Below, in pieces: positions 21,901-30,775 of a DNA stretch of 64,000 nucleotides (its first letter is position 1; each line of letters begins with the position of its first letter). The notes beneath the pieces are model-generated. The model was not told the DNA's origin. It worked only from the letters and a program-made list of their open reading frames with translations, and searched no databases. The stretch is from Antedon bifida (Eukaryota > Echinodermata > Crinoidea > Comatulida > Antedonidae): positions 30,361,820-30,425,819 of the forward strand of contig OY727096.1 of the NCBI GenBank assembly GCA_963402885.1, written 5' to 3'. The position numbers were made by a program, and so were the translations under genes.

Positions 21901-24900
21901 AACAAATGAAAAAATACATAAAATAATCACATTAACTTTTTAATTTTATCAGATATTGACGAATGTTTTGTTGGAATAGACGAATGTGCGCAACGATGTT
22001 CCAACTCAATTGGTAGCTTCAGTTGTGATTGCCATGAAGGATGGACACTTGATAATGATAAGAAAGGCTGCAAAGGTACGGCTATAGTTTACTGCATACA
22101 AATGCGTGATTTGAAAAATGAAGATTAATAAAATAAAATGTTGAATTTTAATAAGTTAATGACTTTCGTTTAAATAATGTTTTCACTTATAAAAAGACAA
22201 AAAAATAACGGTTAAAATCAACCAAAAATCCATTGGCTCTCAGTTCGACTATTGTTTTACTTTAGATTACAGATTTTTCAGGTAATTATTATTTTCTATT
22301 TCGATCCAACTTTTTGTCAAAGTGAATAACTATTATGTGATATTAAAATGGCATTATTCAACAACAGCAAAATATTTTTTTCCAATGGGCCATAGGCCTA
22401 ATATTCTTCTTTAGTTGTTTTTTGCCTTTTCAGTGTTGTGCAGACTGTATGATTCCTTAGTCGTCTCCATATTGATGTAGGCCTATAACTGTAATAGTTG
22501 GTCTGCAACAAAAATGTAACAGAAAAGGTTGACACTTGTCACAGAAAACATTTGCGATCAATTTTGGGCATTATAAATTTAAAATTATACAAATATGTAA
22601 ATTTTTTCAAATCTATGAAAGAATAGCGCGATTATGATGGTCGATGTTTGGACACGTACTGTACTAAGAATGGGACATTTCTCATTAGTTTTCGCGCGTG
22701 TTTTTTTTCAAACGACTTTAAAGGATGTGTTGGTAGACCACCATGGTAGACATCAACTTAATGTACTATTTAATATTAGAAACATCTCGTGGTCGAGTAG
22801 CTATGATGGAAATTTTGAAACAACTGAGCGAACTTCAATTCTAGAAAAAGAAATTACATCTCAGGACACAACATCTAGTGTGAATAACATAGGCTCGAGT
22901 AGTGGCGGGAGGAGCGAAGTAGCTGAGAAAACCACAATTCCAGAAACAGAAAGAACTAAACAAGCGGCAACAGGTACTTTAGATGACATGGCCTCAAATA
23001 TTGATGATAGAAACGATGAAACAACTGAGCAAATCTCAATTCTAGAAACAGAAAGAACATCTCTGGACACAGCATCTGATAACTTAGGCTCGAGTAGTTT
23101 TAATGTAGAGAGTAAAGTAACACAACAAACTACTATTCCAGAAACAGAAAGAACAAGACAAGCCCCAACAGCTACTTTAGATGACATGGCCTCAAATATT
23201 GATAATAGAAACGATGAAACAACTGAACAAATCTCAATTCTAGAAAGAGAAAGAACCCTTGAAACAAAAGCTATGCTAGATGACATATCCTCAAGTTCAA
23301 GTAGTAATTATGGAAATATATATACTGGTCAAACTTCAGTTATTCCAGAAACATATACATCGACACAACAGATTGTTTCTGAAGAATCAAATATGCTTGA
23401 CCTTATAGTAACCACAGAGACAGCTACTAAAACAGAGAATGATTCAACAACACATTTTTCCAGTATGCACATGTTATTGAAATTTAAATATGTTTAAATT
23501 AGTCATGTCAAGAAAGAGCGTACGTCTACCATAAAACCACAAAAGTGAATTATTGTTTTAACAGAAAAACATCAAACGTTCATATCTTACAGGTGATAAT
23601 TACGAAGAAGCCGTTTTATTGATATTAAAAGGCCGACAGGTATGATTACACTAACAATTATTGCAGGGTTTTAAACCATTATTAGCCAACGTCCATAATT
23701 TATATTCACTTTTTAAATAAAATGTAGTGTTAACTATATAAATGATGATACAAATAATAATTAATAATTTACATATCGTTACAGTGGATTACCGTCAAAG
23801 AAGTATTTCGCTTCAGTGCTTCGAAAGCCATGAACACATACTGCTATTCAAGGTCTGCTCTCTGTTGTACATGGACAGAATGCAATGAGTGAGTTTAGAG
23901 ATTTTTATATCGCGGTTATAAAGTGGAAATAATTACGATTATTCGTTGTCAATAATGTTCCGTCAACTGAATAATCATTTTATTAAAAAAAAATTACCGT
24001 CGCATTAATCTAAAAACTAAGTATTTAGTACACAGCATCGTTTAATGTTTCATATACCGTAGGCCGTAAATTTATAAAAATTATCCGTCCTTAACACACA
24101 ATACATCTATGACACTGGACATGTATAGCGCAGAATTATTATTTGTAGTGTACAATGAATAAAATTAGGATACAGTACACATTTGATCATTATTGTTGCG
24201 CAATAAATATTTATTTTAAATATGCATGACTCACGCAACATCTTTTTCACACATTCACAATATTCTATGTCTAATAATTTAACTTGACTTTTTGTTTATA
24301 AACAGAAAGGATACCTTAAATGGAAATATTACAACATCCAAGAATATAAGATTGATCGAAGTAATTGAGAATATTGGCAATACCCAAATAAACATCATTG
24401 TGTCGGTCAAATACAACGACTATTTTAAGACATGTTATACACAACAGAGGAGTTCTACGAAAAGTAAAGGTCATTCGCAGCTGAGACATATGATTCGCAG
24501 AAATACTAATGGTAAAATAATGGTTACACATTATTCTGAAGATATTAAATTATTATTACTATTCTAGTAAATAGTCGACAGTGCTAACAATTAAACTATT
24601 AACATGAAATAATATGAAATAATAGAAAAATCGACATACTGAGATGACATTACCATTGGTTATTGATATAAATTTTGCGGTACACCGCGTGTATTAGTTC
24701 TGAAAAGAACTGTTGAGTTTCTCGACGTTTCGATCAATATGCTTTGATCGTCCTCAGGAGTGAGAATGCAGAAAGTCCAGGAAACTTGGAATATAAGTGG
24801 AAAGGGGTGAGACTGGTGTGAAAGCCAAAAACAATAGCAACTTCACACAGTGGTAGTAAATGGAAACTAGCTGTAGTTAGAAGAGCATTGTTTTTTGACA

Positions 24901-26113
24901 ATATATTACCATTAATTACTTTTGTTTCAGAATACATTCCCTCTGAAGTTGTGAAATCTTCATTTGAAGAACAAAAAAAAAATATTGAAACTGCTATTCA
25001 GATGGAAATCATAGAGGTTTCTCTTTATTCTAAGAGAGATGACTCTAGTGATGATAAAAAATCATACACTATATTCATCAATATTGGAGTTAGTTGCTTG
25101 GCAGTTTTATTTGTTCTTTGTGTTTTTCGAGTATACAAACGGTACGTATAATGTTAATGTTTAATTACCATGTTTAAAATGTAATGTTTATTTGTAAACA
25201 AAATGTTGTTTACTTTACTACCTGTTCTGGGTATCTCTTCCCTTCTATTACAAAGTACAAGAGTATTCGTTTTCGTAAGCCAGTAAAAATCTGTTTCGCC
25301 TGGCAATAACATTTTGAGGGCGTCGTCCAAAATATGTCTGCGGTAAATTTAAACGAAGTGTAGGCCTAGATACGTGTTGATTAGTTGTCTAGGACTTTAA
25401 AACTGCTATTTAAATAACTTTCATTAAATTATCTATGAAATTTATAATTATTCTTGATTCAATGCAAAATAGATCAAACACTATTCATTTTTTATCCTAC
25501 TAATTTGACTCAAAGGTTTAACAAATGTGTGACGTATCCGTTTTCGTTATCGTATTCGTAGCGTTGGGAAACCTCCCTTATATATATATTTACAATAAAA
25601 ATGAGTGAGTGGTTGGAATATTGGTCAATGTGGCATGTATGTCAAAATATACTAGGATTTATAATTTTAAAAAAAAGTTTTTAGAATGTATTAGAATCTA
25701 TGTTATTGTAAAGAAATAACTAACATTCTCATGTGTTTTTTTAAATCAAAACAAGGTATCATCAGACAAAACATTACAAGAAAAATGTCGTTTCTATAAC
25801 CAGTGTATCCGCTGGTGTTAGTGGAGTAAAATCTCACGAACTTTCATCAGGTAGGTCTATTGTAACAGTAATCAGTTCTCATTGGTGTATCAAAATGTAA
25901 TGCAAATAAATAACACCATAGGAAATAATGACATCAACATACTTAAGAATAAGATGGAAATGTTGTTAGATATCTGATTACTGCTTTATCACATTTATAA
26001 TATTTGTTTTTTCTTCTACACTCTACACAGGCTCATTGAATCGTTTGTTCATTGCCCCCAGCTTGAAAGAAACTCGATCAGAAATACCAGCTCCGATGAA
26101 TGCATGGGAATAA
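12915..26113 (+). CDS. Gene 2: EMI/EGF-array mucin-like type I membrane protein (multi-exon, probably complete)
   Basis: Exons: 12915-12991, 15815-15921, 16366-16458, 17219-17338, 17891-18010, 18548-18640, 19099-19215, 19540-19635, 20023-20136, 21953-22075, about 22689-23462, 23593-23639, 23785-23888, 24306-24511, 24931-25141, 25756-25850, 26031-26113. With the 22689 acceptor the sum is 2580 nt, one frame, 859 residues. Order: signal peptide, EMI-like CCxGW segment, EGF, two identical cbEGF, EGF, cbEGF, EGF, two cbEGF, Ser/Thr stalk, juxtamembrane module, TM, tail. The ectodomain resembles Draper/MEGF-type or fibrillin-type EGF receptors; the C-terminus is nearly that of gene 1. The weak point is the junction between the last cbEGF and the stalk (22076-22785), where a decayed EGF-like exon sits and the acceptor is uncertain, so a transcript is needed to show that the two halves are joined. 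Confidence 0.75.
13060..13610. repeat. Cluster of AACGTTT words
   Basis: About 550 bp in which AAACGTTT, ACGTTTT and relatives occur every 20-40 bases on both strands (for example near 13094, 13139, 13180, 13249, 13350, 13360, 13371, 13465, 13525). Degenerate, no fixed period. Confidence 0.6.
14045..14082. repeat. Short perfect hairpin
   Basis: AGGTTGCCTG, a 13-15-base loop, then CAGGCAACCT. Ten-base perfect stem; isolated, role unknown. Confidence 0.6.
14529..15440. repeat. Degenerate tandem repeat of about 330 bp, three copies
   Basis: AAACCTGTATC recurs at 14538 and 14864 and as GAACCTATATC at 15203. Each is followed by AAAGTCTCTA-AGACATTT, a GGGGT-GAGGTCAA block, CTTCCGGTCATTTT (first two copies), TCTCTA-CTTAGTG and AATTTGCATA. 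Periods about 326 and 339; the third copy is shorter. Divergence is high, so it is old. Confidence 0.75.
15815..15921 (+). CDS. Gene 2 exon 2: EMI-like segment
   Basis: Acceptor GTTTAAAG, donor GTGAGT, 107 nt, phase 2-1. Reads [18 protein letters not shown], then [13 protein letters not shown]. The CCxGW box followed by a Cys is typical of the C-terminal half of EMI domains in Draper/MEGF-like proteins. The N-terminal half is missing, so the call is EMI-like. Confidence 0.65.
16366..16458 (+). CDS. Gene 2 exon 3: EGF domain
   Basis: Acceptor TTCTAAAAG, donor GTGAGT, 93 nt, phase 1-1. Six Cys in EGF order: [20 protein letters not shown], then GFGGPRC. No calcium-binding DxNE lead. Confidence 0.9.
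16459..17218 (+). other. Gene 2 intron with 18-bp minisatellite
   Basis: The only structure seen is the first minisatellite array (17001-17090), at the left edge of the 0.45-kb tandem duplication that copied the next exon. Confidence 0.7.
17001..17090. repeat. 18-bp minisatellite, copy 1 (about 4 units)
   Basis: Unit GCTGCTGCTACTGTTAAT; four GTTAAT cores. The paralogous array at 17625-17762 has about seven. Confidence 0.9.
17219..17338 (+). CDS. Gene 2 exon 4: calcium-binding EGF domain
   Basis: Acceptor TTTTCAAAG, donor GTAGGC, 120 nt, phase 1-1. Starts [12 protein letters not shown] and has [10 protein letters not shown], the cbEGF calcium and hydroxylation consensus. Its translation is identical to exon 5. 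Confidence 0.93.
17625..17762. repeat. 18-bp minisatellite, copy 2 (about 7 units)
   Basis: Same GCTGCTGCTACTGTTAAT unit. Creates a long poly-Leu open frame that is not a gene. Confidence 0.9.
17891..18010 (+). CDS. Gene 2 exon 5: calcium-binding EGF domain (duplicate of exon 4)
   Basis: Acceptor TTTTCAAAG, donor GTAGGC, 120 nt, phase 1-1. Differs from 17219-17338 by one silent base (ACC to ACT). Flanking intron matches for about 110 bp on each side: a recent tandem exon duplication (offset 672 bp). Confidence 0.93.
18393..18456. repeat. Foldback hairpin
   Basis: GTGTCTAGAAAACTCAGATC... pairs with ...ATCTGAGTTTTCTAGACACC, with CTAGAAAACTCAGAT repeated directly on the left. Related words near 12135-12175. 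Intronic, MITE-like. Confidence 0.75.
18548..18640 (+). CDS. Gene 2 exon 6: EGF domain
   Basis: Acceptor CTATATAG, donor GTAAGT, 93 nt, phase 1-1. Reads [20 protein letters not shown], then ENYVGDAC: full six-Cys EGF. Confidence 0.92.
18641..19098 (+). other. Gene 2 intron, nothing identified
   Basis: 458 bp of unremarkable AT-rich intron. Confidence 0.6.
19099..19215 (+). CDS. Gene 2 exon 7: calcium-binding EGF domain
   Basis: Acceptor TTTCACTAG, donor GTACGT, 117 nt, phase 1-1. Reads [20 protein letters not shown], then [12 protein letters not shown]. The donor GTACGT is the same type as in the TM exon. Confidence 0.9.
19216..19539 (+). other. Gene 2 intron with decayed TTAA-MITE
   Basis: 19360-19530 shares internal words of the TTAA MITE family (AAAAATGGTC, AACCATTTATTTTGTCATTTT, AACTTTATT, AAAATCTGATTTA), ends lost. 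Confidence 0.6.
19540..19635 (+). CDS. Gene 2 exon 8: EGF domain
   Basis: Acceptor CTGTTTGTAG, donor GTAAAT, 96 nt, phase 1-1. Reads [20 protein letters not shown], then PDTYEGHRC. Confidence 0.92.
19636..20022 (+). other. Gene 2 intron, nothing identified
   Basis: 387 bp AT-rich, with a short inverted pair AGTGTCACATAGCGTGACAC near 19780-19801. Confidence 0.55.
20023..20136 (+). CDS. Gene 2 exon 9: calcium-binding EGF domain
   Basis: Acceptor TTAATAATAG, donor GTAGGC, 114 nt, phase 1-1. Reads [20 protein letters not shown], then [16 protein letters not shown]. Confidence 0.92.
20191..20440. repeat. Degenerate minisatellite, unit about 13-16 bp
   Basis: Around 15 diverged copies of GGACAACTACCCCCT; a second small cluster of the same words at 21150-21235. 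In a 1.8-kb intron. Confidence 0.8.
21432..21850. mobile_element. Foldback element with tRNA-like sequence (SINE family of 27577-28341)
   Basis: Left arm 21440-21530 (TACTGTTCCGCCGTACTACG, GTGTTAAAGAG) pairs with right arm 21715-21815 (TTTTTAACACTCTCAGTGTG, GAACAGCACTAG). Between them is a tRNA-like block 21529-21595 with box A TGGTCTAATGG and box B GGTTCGAATCTC, then a SINE tail ending near TATCACCGG. Confidence 0.75.
21953..22075 (+). CDS. Gene 2 exon 10: calcium-binding EGF domain
   Basis: Acceptor TTTTATCAG, donor GTACGG, 123 nt, phase 1-1. Reads [20 protein letters not shown], then [19 protein letters not shown]. Confidence 0.92.
22175..22350. mobile_element. Decayed TTAA-MITE, reverse orientation
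   Basis: Shares AATCAACCAAAAATCCATTG, TTTTTCAGGTAAT and TCAAAGTGAATAACTAT with the middle of the element at 37731-38077; no clear ends. Confidence 0.6.
22640..22745 (+). pseudogene. Possible decayed EGF exon
   Basis: One frame reads [12 protein letters not shown], then [13 protein letters not shown]. It has the spacing of this gene's plain EGF exons, but two expected cysteines are Phe (TGT to TTT type changes) and no in-phase acceptor precedes it. Probably an EGF exon lost when the gene was rearranged. Confidence 0.4.
22689..23462 (+). CDS. Gene 2 exon: Ser/Thr-rich stalk, 5' boundary uncertain
   Basis: Homology to gene 1's mucin exon starts at 22785 (SWSSSYDGN) and ends at donor GTATGC (23463). 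About 226 homologous residues. Upstream the frame stays open to 22634. Phase 1 acceptors in frame are CTCATTAG (exon from 22689, chosen) and GTTGGTAG (from 22737); the AG before AAACATCTCG (22780) is phase 2 and would not fit the phase 1 donor at 22075. Relative to gene 1 most of the stalk is absent, but one extra repeat unit of about 220 bp is present. Confidence 0.65.
23593..23639 (+). CDS. Gene 2 exon: start of juxtamembrane module
   Basis: Acceptor ATCTTACAG, donor GTATGA, 47 nt. Protein identical to gene 1 ([16 protein letters not shown]). Confidence 0.85.
23785..23888 (+). CDS. Gene 2 exon: cysteine part of juxtamembrane module
   Basis: Acceptor CGTTACAG, donor GTGAGT, 104 nt, phase 0-2. 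One residue differs from gene 1 (CCTWTEC against CCAWTEC). Confidence 0.85.
24306..24511 (+). CDS. Gene 2 exon: juxtamembrane module, basic segment
   Basis: Acceptor TTATAAACAG, donor GTAAAA, 206 nt, phase 2-1. Fifteen bases shorter than gene 1 in frame: the RRKRS stretch is replaced by RSSTKS, so the possible furin-type site of gene 1 is lost here. Confidence 0.82.
24676..24770. repeat. Single arm of dispersed palindromic repeat (duplicate copy)
   Basis: Same as 8811-8905; inherited through the segmental duplication. Confidence 0.75.
24931..25141 (+). CDS. Gene 2 exon: transmembrane segment
   Basis: Acceptor TTTGTTTCAG, donor GTACGT, 211 nt, phase 1-2. TM span [20 protein letters not shown]; one Asn replaces Ile of gene 1 inside the helix. 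Confidence 0.9.
25756..25850 (+). CDS. Gene 2 exon: cytoplasmic tail, part 1
   Basis: Acceptor AAAACAAG, donor GTAGGT, 95 nt, phase 2-1. [20 protein letters not shown]; two codons shorter than gene 1. Confidence 0.8.
26031..26113 (+). CDS. Gene 2 last exon and stop
   Basis: Acceptor CTCTACACAG. Reads [20 protein letters not shown], then APMNAWE, stop TAA 26111-26113. Confidence 0.85.
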
Positions 26114-27695
26114 GTTTCTGTTAATATTAAAAACACAACTTCTAAATTTGGTGGAGGGATTATGCATACTTATTATATACTGTACTTTACCATTACGACA
26201 TGAATAACACGTCAATTTTGACATAGTTGCCGAATTATTTTTTTTACAGTTTATGTGTATACAATGACCTGTAGGCCTACAAATTTAAGTTGTATGCATA
26301 TTAATTAGACATTTTATTTATATTTGTATTAGTTTATAAAACTTGACTACAGTTTCAATTTGAAGTTTTTGGAGAGTTTATACAACGTGTAATGATATGC
26401 TGTTATTCATTAATACATAGGGCCTAATAAGTTAAAACACGTCAAACTTTAACATGTAATAGTATAATTATTAAGAATCAACTTAAACTGTTTCGGTAAT
26501 AGAATTTTTACCGAATATTCCAATGTTTCGTTGCCTGCATTTTAATTTAAAAGTTTACAGTAAAACAATACTCAGAAGTTTAAGCTTGTAACTAAAACTA
26601 GTTTCTTGTAGTTTTTTGTATTTATTGTATTTTTTATTTTTCGTTTGGTGGAGGGTTTAAATATTTAAAAGTAACTATAATTGCATGTGAACAACAATAT
26701 TGTTGTTTTCAAACTTGAAAGTTTAATCTGATGGAGGGTTGTTAAGTATCATATTGTTACTTTAATGTACAGTATTAATAAATATAAAACTTTTCAGAAG
26801 ATTGTCACGTCACTACAACATGCTGCATATACTGGAGAGTGATGGTGTAATGATAATATCGGACTAGCATGTGATAGTCATGGATTCGAGGTTATCTGTA
26901 CCATACTAATTGCATCATTAGGCAAGATACTTTACTCTCATTGCCTTTCCTGAGGGTTCCAAATGATCAGCAAGTGCTGGATGGGTCACCCTCATTAAAT
27001 AAGGTAAAAAAAACCGCTTGTTAACACAATATTAAATATTAAATCAATTCAATCTAAATCTAAAAATCGGCCGTAAATATTGAGGTAAAAAAGGCCCGAT
27101 CGTCGTTCGTACGTGTGGTCTCGATCTTCGTCAACCGTTAATATTCCACTTCAAAAAAAGAAGCTGATTTGGCCCAGTTAAAAATCGAATAAGCAAGACT
27201 ATCTAGAGTAGTAGGCCCGAATTGATACTTACCAGTTAGTTATAAAGCCTAAATAAATCATCCTATAAATGTATATTATATTACAAATGGAAGTGAATTG
27301 AAGTACACTAATGAACGATCGACCACGTGGCTGTTCTTTTACTTGAAAATTGGGCCTAACCTTTTGACTCGCCTTTCTAAACGGTAATGGTGCTGTTTGC
27401 ACGGTTTCAGCCTTTATATTTTTGAATGACGCCCTTTGGAAATTCCACATTTGATAGTCTATTGACCCAGAGGTATTTTAAAAAAATATTTAATAATTCA
27501 TAATTTCGTAAATATGTAGTTTACGAACTTCTCATATAGACTATGACCATCTCCGTAGCAAATATATATATATATATATATATAAACACAGTAGGCAAAG
27601 AACATTAATTCTAAACCGCCCGGTGATATACTGAAATTTAATTAATTAATTTGAAACGATAAAGATGAGGAAATCTGTGAGAATGAGAAAAAGTC

Positions 27696-27766
27696 GCCCC
27701 AACCGAGACTCGAACTCGGACCGTCTGCTTGATATGCAGTTGCCCTAACCATTAGACCACTGGGGC
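27696..27766 (-). other. tRNA-like block inside SINE copy 1 (not a functional tRNA call)
   Basis: Minus strand: acceptor arms GCCCCAG and TTGGGGC pair, D arm GTGGTCTAATGGTTAGG is tRNA-Glu-like, box B GAGTTCGAGTC, anticodon loop ATATCAA. Lies in a repeat unit; an identical block is at 28060-28130. Confidence 0.7.
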
Positions 27767-28059
27767 TTTCATGGTATTGTTCAAACTCGATTGGATAGCG
27801 ACTCTTTAACATTCTCGGCGTGGTACGGCGGAACAGCACTAGTCCTCAGTTGTACGCACGCGCAACAGAGATCAAATTGATACGCCCTCATCTTTCAGTA
27901 TTTTTATTCACGAGGCGGGATCTCCGAAGAGACACTTTTATATATATAAACACAGTAGGCAAAGAACATTAATTCTAAACCGCCCGGTGATATACTGAAA
28001 TTTAATTAATTAATTTGAAACGATAAAGATGAGGAAATCTGTGTGAATGAGAAAAAGTC

Positions 28060-28130
28060 GCCCCAACCGAGACTCGAACTCGGACCGTCTGCTTGATATG
28101 CAGTTGCCCTAACCATTAGACCACTGGGGC
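28060..28130 (-). other. tRNA-like block inside SINE copy 2
   Basis: Identical to 27696-27766, 364 bp downstream. Confidence 0.7.
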
Positions 28131-28401
28131 TTTCATGGTATTGTTCAAACTCGATTGGATAGCGACTCTTTAACATTCTCGGCGTGGTACGGCGGAACAG
28201 CACTAGTCCTCAGTTGTACGCACGCGCAACAGAGATCAAATTGATACGCCCTCATCTTTCAGTATTTTTATTCACGAGGCGGGATCTCCGAAGAGACACT
28301 TTTATATATATAAACACAGTAGGCAAAGAACATTAATTCTAATATAAAGATATATTTGAATAGTCATTTTAAACTCGGAATTCCCCTTTGAAAGAAGGTG
28401 A

Positions 28402-28416
28402 CCGTTGCTAGGAGAC
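28402..28416 (+). promoter_or_regulatory. Shared promoter-proximal motif (X-box-like half-site)
   Basis: CCGTTGCTAGGAGAC, 145 bp before the ATG of the exon at 28547. Same motif, two changes, at 31726-31740 (113 bp before gene 3's ATG) and unchanged at 11879-11893. GTTGCT/GTTGCC resembles an RFX X-box half-site, but the second half-site is imperfect. Confidence 0.4.
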
Positions 28417-28546
28417 GCCAACACACAATATACTTTCATATTATTATTGGAAACAATGGTACAGAACTGAAACACGTTAATATGTTACGTTACAGATTTA
28501 TAATGAAATAGCATGCAGTTGGTTGTTGTTGTTGGTTGGTCGCACA

Positions 28547-28607
28547 ATGAATTTAATTCAATTTTTTAAGTTGACTTGGATTTTATCAACAACTGTATAT
28601 GCAAACG
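28547..28607 (+). CDS. Orphan signal-peptide exon upstream of gene 3
   Basis: MNLIQFFKLTWILSTTVYAN then G by splice, donor GTAGGC, 61 nt, phase 1. It parallels gene 3's exon 1 (31839-31899), which ends VYANG in the same phase. No downstream exon of its own is found before 31839. It could be an alternative first exon and promoter for gene 3 or the relic of a lost neighbour gene. Confidence 0.6.
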
Positions 28608-29230
28608 GTAGGCCTACTGTTATTCGTTTTTGTTTATAATGTTTCATATCATTGTCCTGAATATCTTAAGATAATTTTTTAGCTCGGTTATTATTTTTTT
28701 AAATTTTTTAAATAGTATTTTTATGTTATGAATTAGCATATAGTAAATGAATCACTGTCCTATCAAATAGGTCGTAACAACCCTCTCCCCTGAACAGGGG
28801 TTATTTTGTGAACCAGTTCACCATGGTAACCCCCCTACTCGTCTCGAATAATGAACTGGGTCCTTTAGTGTACACTGGACCTACGGTTTATAGTCCTTAT
28901 CCGAGACGACTTGTTCCACCACCAAAACTAGGTGCGAGTCGGCCCCGACCCATGCCATTCCCCGTAAATGGCGCCCCTGCCTTAACTGATCGGTCATTAA
29001 CAATTGATTAACTTAGCAGCAAATCAATTCGTTTTACTGCAAATTTACAAAAAATACTTCTCTTATTTTTAGATGACCCATTTCACAGACTAGGCCATGC
29101 CTACGTAACGACTTGAGTCGATTGAAAACTATTATTTGGATTGGTAAATAATAGATCATGTCAATCAATGAATAATTCTACAACAAATAGAAATATATTG
29201 TAATACAATATTGTGGTAATAATAATGCAT

Positions 29231-29363
29231 GTGGCGGGGGGTTTATTCGAGGAAATAAAGGCCCCGAGGCGTTTATTCGAGGGGGAGTTTATTCAAAATG
29301 ATGTTCTATGGGGGAAGTTTATTCGAAGGAGGCGTTTATTCAAAGCGGGGGCGTTTATTCGAT
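29231..29363. repeat. GCGTTTATTCGAGG tandem repeat
   Basis: About six degenerate copies of (G)GCGTTTATTCGAGGG with variable spacing, G-rich on the plus strand. Confidence 0.8.
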
Positions 29364-30221
29364 TAATTTTTTAAAATCATATCTCAATACAATCCCGATA
29401 TAAAATTCACTACACGTAAACTTCAGGCAAGGGCCAGCGTTATTTGCACAAAAAAGACGTACATGTGGACGTAAGGCAAAATTTGTTTGAATTGGTCTTT
29501 TAATATCATTTTTTTTTTTAATCTGTGTAAATATATATGCCTATTTAATTTTAAAGATATTAAAGATCCCCAGAATGAACGGTGACCCTCATAAAAAAAT
29601 ATATTTTAATTTTATTTTCAAATTATTGTAGACGACAATGTTGCGTTACCGTGGATGTCCTACGATGTGTGCTTAGTTATGTTGATTTATGAATGGAAAG
29701 AAGGTAGTAAAGTAAATTACAAGATTACCTGTACTTCGTCAAAATGATGATTTCAAATCTAGTTAATATATGTCTTTCTCTGTAGATTGTTACGTAGACC
29801 TTAAAATCAATGCGTTTCCTATAATAACAAATGCACTGGCCATAATAAGCTTTTCAGCGTGATCATACACCGTGACGTCATCAAGGTGTCATTTTCTTAT
29901 TCATCCATTCTATCAATCCTATATGCATAACCGTTTATATTATCAGATATCAATCAATCAAATTTACAACACATAAACTACAAGTCAAGTGTCAACGCTT
30001 ATTACACAAAATATACGTGTACGCAGAAGAAATTTATTCGCGTAATTACCCGTCAAGATGTCAGCATGCTCAAATCATTTTCGAATCAAATTAGAACAAA
30101 ATTCTTTTCTTTTATTATGCACTTTTGGAAGGTGGCACCAATGGCTTTTTAGATATATCATATATGATACTATTTATAACTTATAATAATTATTATTTTT
30201 ATTAAATATCCAATATTATCT

Positions 30222-30285
30222 CCAATTCGTCAAAGCAGGGAAGAGTGAAATTACACTCTTCACCTGATCAAAGTGACGAATTAAA
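30222..30285. repeat. Nested inverted repeat
   Basis: AATTCGTCA... ...TGACGAATT encloses GAAGAGTGAAATTACACTCTTC. Related words (GGGAAGAGTGACATTTCAC) at 34979. Confidence 0.7.
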
Positions 30286-30424
30286 ATTAAATGTAAAATG
30301 AACGTGAAGTCTCGTTTGGATAACACCAATGTCTGGCTTTCACATCAAGTGATCTCAATCAATCTTTATTTTCTATTATAAAAAACAACATACAATACGA
30401 ATTAATGATTTAATACAAAATCTA

Positions 30425-30775
30425 ATAATAATGTGCTACCACACGCAACAAATATTGATCATTTTCTTCTCAATTTGCATTACATGAATAGTGTTGTGCT
30501 CAAAGCAGATATCAAAGGATTTAGGTAACATTGTTAATATTTGAATACAAACCTACCTTCCTTCCTGTAGGTCTACAAATCGAAAACATATTACATTAAG
30601 TCTAATAAATGTGCTACCACACGCGACAATCGATCATTTTATTCTCAATTTGCATTAATACATGAATAATGTTGTGTTCAGAGCAGATATAAAAGGATTT
30701 AGGTAACATTGGTAATATTTGAATATCAACCTACCTTCCTTTCTGTAGGCCTACAAATCGAAAACATTAGACCTA
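30425..30775. repeat. Direct tandem duplication of about 175 bp
   Basis: ATGTGCTACCACACGC recurs at about 30430 and 30606, and both units end CTGTAGG-CTACAAATCGAAAAC. Confidence 0.85.

Larger units (their letters stand above)
20137..21952 (+). other. Gene 2 intron, 1.8 kb
   Basis: Holds the ACTACCCCCT minisatellite and the foldback SINE listed separately; no exon recognised between. Confidence 0.65.
27577..28341 (-). mobile_element. tRNA-derived SINE, two tandem copies of a 364-bp unit
   Basis: CACAGTAGGCAAAG occurs at 27587, 27951 and 28315, exactly 364 apart. Between them lie two almost identical SINE copies on the minus strand: a 5' arm, a 71-nt tRNA-like block and a tail ending CACCGGGCGGTTTA. 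The duplicate segment at 11.8 kb lacks it. The three flank copies suggest target-site duplication followed by unequal crossing over. Confidence 0.85.
22785..28474 (+). repeat. Segmental duplication, copy 2
   Basis: Matches 7081-11955. Left junction falls inside the mucin coding exon; right junction after AACTGAAACACGTT (28461-28474). Longer than copy 1 mainly through the 364-bp SINE tandem. Contains 3' UTR with AATAAA at 26777-26782 and conserved downstream DNA. Confidence 0.9.
26114..28546 (+). other. Gene 2 3' UTR and intergenic DNA
   Basis: Counterpart of 10247-11955: repeated GGAGGGTT motifs, AATAAA, then the SINE tandem (27577-28341) and the promoter-proximal motif (28402-28416). Confidence 0.65.

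Noticed and set aside
27696-28130. Functional tRNA genes
   Set aside because: Imperfect anticodon stem, variable anticodon between family copies, embedded in repeat units.
27642-28203. Two identical 65-residue minus-strand ORFs
   Set aside because: Both run through the tandem SINE copies and their tRNA-like block.
28808-29011. Proline-rich 67-residue ORF in a GC-rich patch
   Set aside because: No recognisable protein, no clear splice sites in phase with neighbours; may be an old repeat fragment.
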